DNA of 9,157 nt, taken from positions 1 through 9,157 of the forward strand of contig PKWS01000109.1 in NCBI GenBank assembly GCA_003132105.1, given 5' to 3'. The translations under genes and the position numbers were made by a program. This document shows, one piece after another, positions 1-4,638 of this stretch (positions are counted from its first letter, which is position 1; every line of letters starts with the position of its first letter). The stretch comes from Desulfosporosinus sp. Its GTDB lineage: Bacteria; Bacillota; Desulfitobacteriia; Desulfitobacteriales; Desulfitobacteriaceae. The notes under the pieces are model-generated. The model was not told the origin of the DNA. It worked only from the letters and a program-made list of their open reading frames with translations, and ran no database searches.

Positions 1-62
1 AAGAACGGAAGACTTGACCAATGCAAAGGGAGCAGTATGTCCGGGTAACGTCAAAACACCAA

Positions 63-194
63 TCAAACATTAATACAACTTAATTGTGATGCTCGTTTTT
101 GAAAATTAGCCAAGAAAATGAGGTGCTCACGGGCGACAAATGCGCCGAAGATCCTTTTTGCAAGAGGCTCTTGTGTCAAGACATTGTTTGCCAT
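63..194 (-). CDS. possible 43-aa small ORF, function unknown
   Basis: This minus-strand frame starts at an ATG (192-194) with residues MANNVLTQEPLAKRIFG and stops at 63-65. It is not recognised. An AAGGAGG ribosome site lies at 214-220 on the same strand, but it is spaced correctly (7 nt) for an earlier in-frame ATG at 204-206, which is followed after one codon by TAA (198-200). The gene may therefore be a small protein with a broken start, or simply chance. It runs divergently from the IS481-like transposase, and its start region overlaps that gene's promoter. There is no support beyond the ribosome site and a plausible composition. Confidence 0.22.
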   Translation of the reverse strand: MANNVLTQEPLAKRIFGAFVAREHLIFLANFQKRASQLSCINV

Positions 195-237
195 AATTTA
201 TGCCATATAATTTCCTCCTTAAATTAACTTTGAGGAG
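184..237 (+). promoter_or_regulatory. promoter and ribosome site of the IS481-like transposase
   Basis: A -35 TTGTTT (184-189) is followed after 16 nt by a perfect -10 TATAAT (206-211). A GAGGAG ribosome site lies at 232-237, 9 nt before the ATG at 247. A perfect short palindrome, CAAGAG-G-CTCTTG, sits at 161-173, immediately before TGTCAAG at 174. The element's left end could be near there, but the right end is deleted, so no terminal inverted repeat can be matched. Confidence 0.5.
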
Positions 238-246
238 AACTCCAAT

Positions 247-751
247 ATGGAAGAAGATCTTAGGAAACAAGCTGTCCAGCGTCACCAAGCAGGTGAGTCA
301 CCCAAGGCAGTATATACGAGCCTTAATCGCTCCAAGTTTTGGTTTTTTAAGTGGTTAAATCGGTATCAATCTGGTGCAACTGACTGGTACAAGGATCTAC
401 CACGAACGCCAAATACTAGACCATCTGAACTCAGTTTAGCAGATAAGAATATTATCATAGCAACCCGAAATCGTTTAGAATCAACACCCTACGCTCAAAT
501 TGGTGTTTCTGCTATTAAGTGGGAGTTGCATAGGTTGGGGCAGCCTCTCCACTCTGACAGTACTATAAATCGGACCCTAAAGCGGGAGGGACTAGTAAAA
601 AAAAATAAAGTATTCCCCCAAAGGGGTTGAGTACCCGTACTTTAGAGAAGCATTGTGTTGCAACAACATTCATCAAATGGATCTTGTTGGTCCCCGTTAT
701 ATTAAGGGTGATGGTAGATTCTACTCAATGAATGTGATTGATATCTATAAC
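247..751 (+). pseudogene. IS481-like DDE transposase, frameshifted and 3'-truncated
   Basis: The first 127 codons (247-630) encode a helix-turn-helix N-terminus (residues 1-60, with the recognition-type segment FWFFKWLNRYQSG) and a second HTH-like segment (TINRTLKREGLVKKNK). The frame stops at TGA 628-630. The protein continues in the +1 frame from about 621: YPYFREAL, then HQMDLVGPRYIKGDGRFYSM and NVIDIYN, the start of the retroviral-integrase-type catalytic core. The first catalytic aspartate is codon 680-682. A single extra G in the GGGG run at 620-623 would explain the shift. After NVIDIYN (about 751) the similarity ends and the DNA becomes antisense helicase. The second Asp and the Glu of the DDE triad are missing, so it cannot transpose. 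The family (IS481/rve-type) is recalled from the motifs, without a database match. Confidence 0.8.
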
Positions 752-3013
752 CCCTTCAGCGAGCACATCAGTAGCGATAAGTATGCGAAGGCCATTAGTC
801 GGCTCCTTATGGTTGGGGTCAAATGCCGCTTTGATCAACTCGCGGGCCAGAGCAAGATTGTGGGAAACACCTTCCTTTCCTGATCTACCGCCGTGACTGC
901 TAAAAAAGAAGGTCTCTCCGGGGAATTCGGCGGTCAGGTGCTCAAACAGATAATCACCGGTCTCCTTGGATTCAGTAAAGATGACAAGTTTTTTATTTTT
1001 CAGGTCCTTATCAGACTTAAGGCTTTCTACAAATCGTACCAATTTTGGATCTTGGTCAACGGTCTGCCAGAGTGCTTCGAGCTGCCCCAGTGTTTCGACA
1101 TCGTGATGCAGATCCGTAATGAAGTCTTCTTTGAAGTCATCTGAGTTATATTTATTAACTTTTTCAGCATCAACATAGGTCTCAAGCTTCTCCAGGTCAT
1201 CATTATCGAATAGATCAAAGACATCGATATCTTTGCTGATATAAATTGAGCCTGATTCATACATTCGAATGAATCGCTCATAGGATTCGATAAAGCGGCG
1301 GACACTTTTACGGAAGGCGTAGAAACTGCTCTCCAATCGTTTGATCAGGATACCTTTCATGAAGCCGCCGACGTTACGCTGCTGCTGTTTCTCGAATTCA
1401 GACAACCCCTTGCTGCCAACGTAGTAGAGAAGCGGAACATAGCGGGAATATCTGAAGGATTGGAGAAGCTGGACAGTCTCGTTGAATATGCGCTCGATAT
1501 CTCCTTCAAAACGGTAGATAATTTTTCGCGGGTCTTGCATCTCCGGAAAAGTGAGGCCCTGACTAGTTGTATCTGCTTTGAAATATGTCAATACGTCGGC
1601 TCTGGTGCGGCGTACCATGACATGTTTCAAGATACGTCCACGAATCTCCAGTGACACCTGCTTAATCATGCCCTTATACTGCGGGTCGCTACGATCCAAA
1701 TCTTTGAACCGTTTTTTAAGACCCTGGAAGAATTTTTCCAGATTGGGAATTCCGGGAATGGTTGAATTTTTAGGCGCCTGAAACAGCTTGAGTTGGGCGA
1801 ATATATCATCAATAGTGTTGTTCAGTGGCGTTGCGGTAACAAGAACAACCTTCTTACCCCGGCAAATGTCAAGCAGGTCGGCATACGACCGGGTATTTTC
1901 ATTTCTGAATCGATGTGCTTCGTCAACCACGACATAGTCAAAACGATCAATTCCGAAGCGCACTACATGATCAAGTTTGCCAAGTGATTCAACCCTGGCC
2001 GGCACCCGAAAATCATGCAGGCTTTCCTCCCAGTAGTTTTTAAGTACCGGTGGACAGATCACAAGAATGCGCCCCTTGACCTGCTGCAAAAGCTGAGCTG
2101 CGATAAAAGTTTTGCCAAGACCAACGACATCGGACAGAAAGACGCCGTTGTACTCTTCCAGCTTTTTAAGCGCCTGAATGACGGCTTGCTGCTGGTATTG
2201 CAGCGCCATGAAACCGTCCGGCAGGAATGTTTCAATCTCGTCCTGAAGGTTGATGTCCTCCTGCATGTATTCGTAAACAAGCTTCAGATACAGTTCGTAA
2301 GGGGTAATTCGGTCATTCAGCCAGGTTCTATTTTCAATAGTATCGACAAACTCAGCTGAAATATCAACTGATTCGGCCCAAAGCTCCTCAAACTGCTGCA
2401 GCGCATATTCTACATCTCTCCGCTGGCGCAGCTCAACGTTGAACTCCCGATTGGCGACCAATCCTGAGTAAGAAAAGTTGCTGGAACCAGTGATAACGAA
2501 TCCGTAATCGCGATCTTCTGGTGAAAAACGACCAATGTAGACCTTGGCATGTATGTTGCGAGATGGAAAGGCCCGAATCTCCAGCTTTTTCCCGTTCCCG
2601 ACGTTCTTCTTGTTACTTTCAGTGTCATCGCACTCGACTTTTAGAAACTCAATAAACTTTTTGAGTCCAATTTCAAGGTGATGATCTGTTTCAGCTGATT
2701 CCTCGATTTCCTGCAACAAATTTTCCTGAAAATGCTTTTTTGTATTGCTGTGTGAATCAAAATCCAGGACGCCCTGGTTTTTATTAGAATAAATTGCTCG
2801 GCATGATTCCTCGTCGAGTCCAAGGCCTACCAAGATCCTTGTCTTTGCGATGGGTTCAATTGATTCGTATAATTGATAAAAACCGCTTGAACGGAAATAG
2901 CCAACAAGGACATCAAATAGTTTAGTGTCTGCAAGGGTCGTCTTAAACCTATCGAGGAGCGTTTGTTTTTTGTCGTTAGTAAAGAAAGTGAGATCTGTAT
3001 TATTGCCGCTCAC
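725..3013 (-). CDS. PLD-domain/SNF2-type DNA helicase, C-terminally truncated
   Basis: This is a probable ATP-driven DNA translocase of a restriction-like system. Residues 30-200 form a phospholipase-D-like domain: H155 and K157 in IHAKVYIG, then GSSNFS at 176-181. The usual Asp of a full HKD motif is not seen. The SNF2 helicase core follows: VVGLGKT Walker A at 296-302, DEAH at 364-367, TATPLNN at 393-399, a long insert at about 470-660, VIFTES at 677-682, and motif V ATDVLAEGV at 747-755. The gene then runs into the transposase remnant. Its last residues (IDINHIH, then TGA at 725-727) are antisense transposase sequence. Motif VI (QRxGRxxR) is absent, and relatives are usually about 1,000 aa or longer, so a quarter or more is missing and ATPase coupling is probably lost. 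The start is GTG at 3011-3013, with GGAGG spaced 6 nt upstream. It is codirectional with the methyltransferase and nuclease genes, but separated from them by insertion-sequence debris. Confidence 0.88.
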   Translation of the reverse strand: MSGNNTDLTFFTNDKKQTLLDRFKTTLADTKLFDVLVGYFRSSGFYQLYESIEPIAKTRILVGLGLDEESCRAIYSNKNQGVLDFDSHSNTKKHFQENLLQEIEESAETDHHLEIGLKKFIEFLKVECDDTESNKKNVGNGKKLEIRAFPSRNIHAKVYIGRFSPEDRDYGFVITGSSNFSYSGLVANREFNVELRQRRDVEYALQQFEELWAESVDISAEFVDTIENRTWLNDRITPYELYLKLVYEYMQEDINLQDEIETFLPDGFMALQYQQQAVIQALKKLEEYNGVFLSDVVGLGKTFIAAQLLQQVKGRILVICPPVLKNYWEESLHDFRVPARVESLGKLDHVVRFGIDRFDYVVVDEAHRFRNENTRSYADLLDICRGKKVVLVTATPLNNTIDDIFAQLKLFQAPKNSTIPGIPNLEKFFQGLKKRFKDLDRSDPQYKGMIKQVSLEIRGRILKHVMVRRTRADVLTYFKADTTSQGLTFPEMQDPRKIIYRFEGDIERIFNETVQLLQSFRYSRYVPLLYYVGSKGLSEFEKQQQRNVGGFMKGILIKRLESSFYAFRKSVRRFIESYERFIRMYESGSIYISKDIDVFDLFDNDDLEKLETYVDAEKVNKYNSDDFKEDFITDLHHDVETLGQLEALWQTVDQDPKLVRFVESLKSDKDLKNKKLVIFTESKETGDYLFEHLTAEFPGETFFFSSHGGRSGKEGVSHNLALARELIKAAFDPNHKEPTNGLRILIATDVLAEGVIDINHIH

Positions 3014-3083
3014 TGATTTCCTCCGGATAGTTTCAGTACCATTGTCTTGTCATTTTTGTGCAGTTTTGACCAGAGCAAACTCA

Positions 3084-3121
3084 AAAGCCGCCTTCAGCAG
3101 CAGACTGACAAGAGCGGCTTT
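3084..3121 (-). terminator. hairpin in helicase leader; terminator or attenuator
   Basis: Perfect 8-bp arms, AAAGCCGC (3084-3091) and GCGGCTTT (3114-3121), enclose a loop that can pair further (CTT..CAG with CTG..AAG). Read on the minus strand, the 3' arm runs into TTTTGAGTTT, an imperfect U tract. It lies 70 nt upstream of the helicase GTG and directly after the stop codon of a 13-codon ORF. It may be an intrinsic terminator of whatever once lay upstream, or an attenuator within the helicase leader. The sequence does not decide. Confidence 0.5.
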
Positions 3122-3162
3122 CACAACGTTATTTTTTCAATCTGATGTTTGTACTCAATCAT
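3121..3162 (-). CDS. possible 13-aa leader peptide ahead of the helicase
   Basis: A short minus-strand frame MIEYKHQIEKITL runs from ATG 3160-3162 to TGA 3121-3123, whose last base is the first base of the hairpin arm at 3114-3121. AGAGG lies just 3 nt before the ATG, which is tighter than usual. Its place between the promoter (3196-3224) and the hairpin resembles a leader-peptide arrangement, but so short a frame can easily be chance, and no regulatory codon run is present. Confidence 0.22.
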   Translation of the reverse strand: MIEYKHQIEKITL

Positions 3163-3195
3163 CTACCTCTGATAACACCGCAATATTACGCAGAT

Positions 3196-3224
3196 TTAAT
3201 ACACCTTTTCACCCTTAATGTCAA
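3196..3224 (-). promoter_or_regulatory. likely sigma70-type promoter for the helicase
   Basis: On the minus strand a perfect -35 TTGACA (3219-3224) is followed after exactly 17 nt by TATTAA (3196-3201), a 4-of-6 match to the -10 box. Transcription would begin near 3189, giving a leader of about 175 nt that contains the 13-codon ORF and the hairpin. If real, the helicase is expressed separately from the methyltransferase-nuclease pair. It overlaps the end of a 44-codon minus-strand frame. Confidence 0.5.
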
Positions 3225-3300
3225 CGAGAAAGCCCTTCCTGGCGTCAGCCCATAATAGGTGGTGCATCTCTTCTCGAAACATACGATAGATCCTTAGATA

Positions 3301-3316
3301 GTTTCCGTCCGGAAAC
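3301..3316. repeat. short palindrome near the left edge of the ISNCY-like remnant
   Basis: GTTTCC-GTCC-GGAAAC is a perfect 6-bp inverted repeat with a 4-nt loop. It lies upstream of the transposase promoter and may be near the left end of the element. No matching right end is visible. Confidence 0.3.
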
Positions 3317-3356
3317 GTAAGATTCCGGTATTATTGAAAAATATAGAAAAAAGTGC

Positions 3357-3385
3357 TTCGGTTTTTGTCTCGTCCGTGGTATAAT
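3357..3385 (+). promoter_or_regulatory. candidate promoter of the ISNCY-like transposase
   Basis: A perfect -10 TATAAT (3380-3385) lies 17 nt after a poor -35 (TTCGGT, 3357-3362), about 55 nt ahead of the preferred ATG at 3440. Only the -10 box is strong. Confidence 0.4.
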
Positions 3386-3439
3386 TCGTGCCGTAATTAA
3401 CTGTATTTATTGGATATTATGACCACAGGAGCGGCCCGG

Positions 3440-3742
3440 ATGCGACAAAAACTAACACGACAGATGAGTCTATTTTCCGTCACAGCCCGCCACAATATCG
3501 GCAAGGAACTCGGCGTCTTTTCAGAGATCCTTGATGCCATCCCGGAGATGCTGGATCGAGTCTATAACGACTTGATCCGTAATCGTCGTCAGAAGACGGG
3601 GCGCAAAGGGATGACCGCCGAGCAGGTGCTTCGGGCATGCGTACCCAAGCAGTACCGCAGTCTCACCTATGAAGAACTCGCGTTCCATCTGGAGGATTCC
3701 GGATCGTTTCGTGCCTTCACCAGATTGGAGATGGGGCAGTAA
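3440..3742 (+). pseudogene. ISNCY-like transposase, N-terminal fragment
   Basis: About 100 codons remain, starting MRQKLTRQMSLFSV, with the family-like segments EMLDRVYNDLIRNRRQKTGR, MTAEQVLRACV, SLTYEELAFHLEDS and FRAFTRLEMGQ. Full-length relatives are about 400-450 aa, so the entire catalytic region is missing. ATG 3440 is preferred because AGGAG (3427-3431) sits 8 nt upstream; ATG 3419 and TTG 3410 are longer in-frame alternatives without a ribosome site. The frame stops at TAA (3740-3742), inside a hairpin-forming repeat. Beyond it, the DNA around 3752-3780 still faintly resembles the next family segment (LQENIKAIS-like) in mixed frames, suggesting small deletions, not one clean break. 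The family is assigned from remembered motifs. Confidence 0.75.
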
Positions 3743-3756
3743 CTGCCCAATCCAAT
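3724..3756. repeat. imperfect inverted repeat at the transposase stop
   Basis: GGGCAG (3734-3739) and CTGCCC (3743-3748) pair perfectly around TAA. The pairing extends outward, ATTGGA on the left with TCCAAT on the right, with a 2-nt bulge and one mismatch. The loop is exactly the premature stop codon of the transposase fragment. Confidence 0.55.
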
Positions 3757-3793
3757 TCAAAGAACAAAGCGATTAGTTTCAGGAGGAATCGCC

Positions 3794-3979
3794 ATGAGCC
3801 TACAGATTTCACCGGAGGGATATAAGGCGGGCGGCAAGCAAAAACCCCAAGCGTGGCGGAGCATAGGCGGATGTGCAGGAACGGTATTCCAAAGTATCCA
3901 TGGCCGGAAAACTACCCACGACTTCGAGCCTACTCACGTGCTTAGGGTCACGATGCCGCTGGTGATAAAATCAGATTAA
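3794..3979 (+). CDS. 61-aa orphan ORF with perfect ribosome site, function unknown
   Basis: ATG 3794-3796 is preceded at 7 nt by AGGAGG (3781-3786), the best Shine-Dalgarno site on the plus strand of this window. The product begins MSLQISPEGYKAGGKQKPQ and ends TMPLVIKSD. It is basic in its first third and has no membrane segment or motif I recognise. It lies directly after the broken ISNCY-like transposase and points towards the nuclease gene, ending 35 bp short of it. It could be the start of a second mobile-element protein cut short, or a genuine small protein. The ribosome site is the only firm evidence. Confidence 0.35.
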   Translation: MSLQISPEGYKAGGKQKPQAWRSIGGCAGTVFQSIHGRKTTHDFEPTHVLRVTMPLVIKSD

Positions 3980-4014
3980 AGATCAAAGAGTAACTATGGA
4001 AATTTAGTTCTGCC

Positions 4015-4638
4015 TCAACAACAATCGAGGATTATATGTGAAATCCGTATTTCATCTTTTTCCGTTCGCATATGACAGGTGACATCGATTTCAAGGTCGG
4101 CGTTGACTGTTTCATTCTTGATATTGCCAATAAAATTAAGCATATTTCGCTGCTTGGCTAGCTCATCTCTTATCACGCCTTTAAGCTGCCGCACAGTACT
4201 TTTAATGACATAGCCAACCATCGCAGCGTCTGAACTCGCTGATCCATATTCTCCGACGATAAAACGCAAGATGCCTTCGGTGCCAAGATAGCTACCCCTA
4301 ACCGAGGGAAGCCCATCGATTTTTTTCGCCTCAAAGATGTACTTATGTCTTGGCCGATGTAGGTTCGACTTTATCAAAATGTCAGTCCTTCGTCGCCTTT
4401 TTCCTAATCGACCTTCAGTTGATAGTGGTTTCTCTTCATGCACTTCGTACCTGTCGAAACGTTCGTCTGCGTCAGGAGAATCCAGAAATTCATCTATAGC
4501 GTCCGCGATCAACCCAGTGATATCTGGCTCTTGCAGCGCGCCATTAATGCTTGGCCTTGCAGCGATGTAGCCCTGCCACAGGAGAAGATGGGCATCTTTT
4601 CTGAATGCATGGTAATAGGCTGTCCAGTCACTGGGCAT
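4015..4638 (-). CDS. PD-(D/E)XK nuclease-like protein, 207 aa
   Basis: This is the probable DNA-cleaving subunit of the system. The pattern of a PD-(D/E)XK nuclease is visible: RRRRTDILIK (D86), then 16 residues later YIFEAKKID (E103, K105), preceded by acidic residues (EPDI near 37-40, HEEK near 67-70) that could supply the first metal ligand. The following GILRFIVGEYG and AAMVGYVIKS match what I recall of a family of small defence-associated nucleases with an RRTDI..FECKRL signature. The start at 4636-4638 is chosen because GGGAGG (4645-4650) lies 6 nt upstream. An ATG at 4657-4659 would add 7 residues but has no ribosome site. From the chosen start the gene overlaps the methyltransferase stop by 11 bp, implying translational coupling. 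Catalytic activity is inferred, not shown. Confidence 0.78.
   Translation of the reverse strand: MPSDWTAYYHAFRKDAHLLLWQGYIAARPSINGALQEPDITGLIADAIDEFLDSPDADERFDRYEVHEEKPLSTEGRLGKRRRRTDILIKSNLHRPRHKYIFEAKKIDGLPSVRGSYLGTEGILRFIVGEYGSASSDAAMVGYVIKSTVRQLKGVIRDELAKQRNMLNFIGNIKNETVNADLEIDVTCHMRTEKDEIRISHIILDCC

Larger units (their letters stand above)
3196..3330 (-). pseudogene. possible C-terminal tail of a lost minus-strand gene
   Basis: An open minus-strand stretch of 44 codons runs from just after a TAA (3331-3333) to TAA 3196-3198. It has no convincing start upstream; an internal ATG is at 3280-3282. Its residues (for example FPDGNYLRIYRMFREEM, ending DIKGEKVY) read like ordinary protein. It lies between the ISNCY-like remnant and the helicase and has the same direction as the operon, so it could be what is left of a fourth gene whose 5' part was replaced by the insertion. 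I recognise no family. Chance is a real alternative at this length. Confidence 0.3.

Noticed and set aside
172..200. Left terminal inverted repeat of the IS481-like element
   Set aside because: The TGTCAAGAC-like start is suggestive, but the right end is deleted, so no pairing can be shown.
653..883. 76-codon plus-strand ORF as a separate gene
   Set aside because: Its first third is the frameshifted continuation of the IS481-like transposase and the rest is antisense to the helicase.
2925..3218. 97-codon plus-strand ORF
   Set aside because: It overlaps the helicase start and leader on the opposite strand, has no ribosome site, and shows unordered composition.
3780..3990. Group II intron fragment
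   Set aside because: No domain V-like hairpin or reverse-transcriptase motif could be found.
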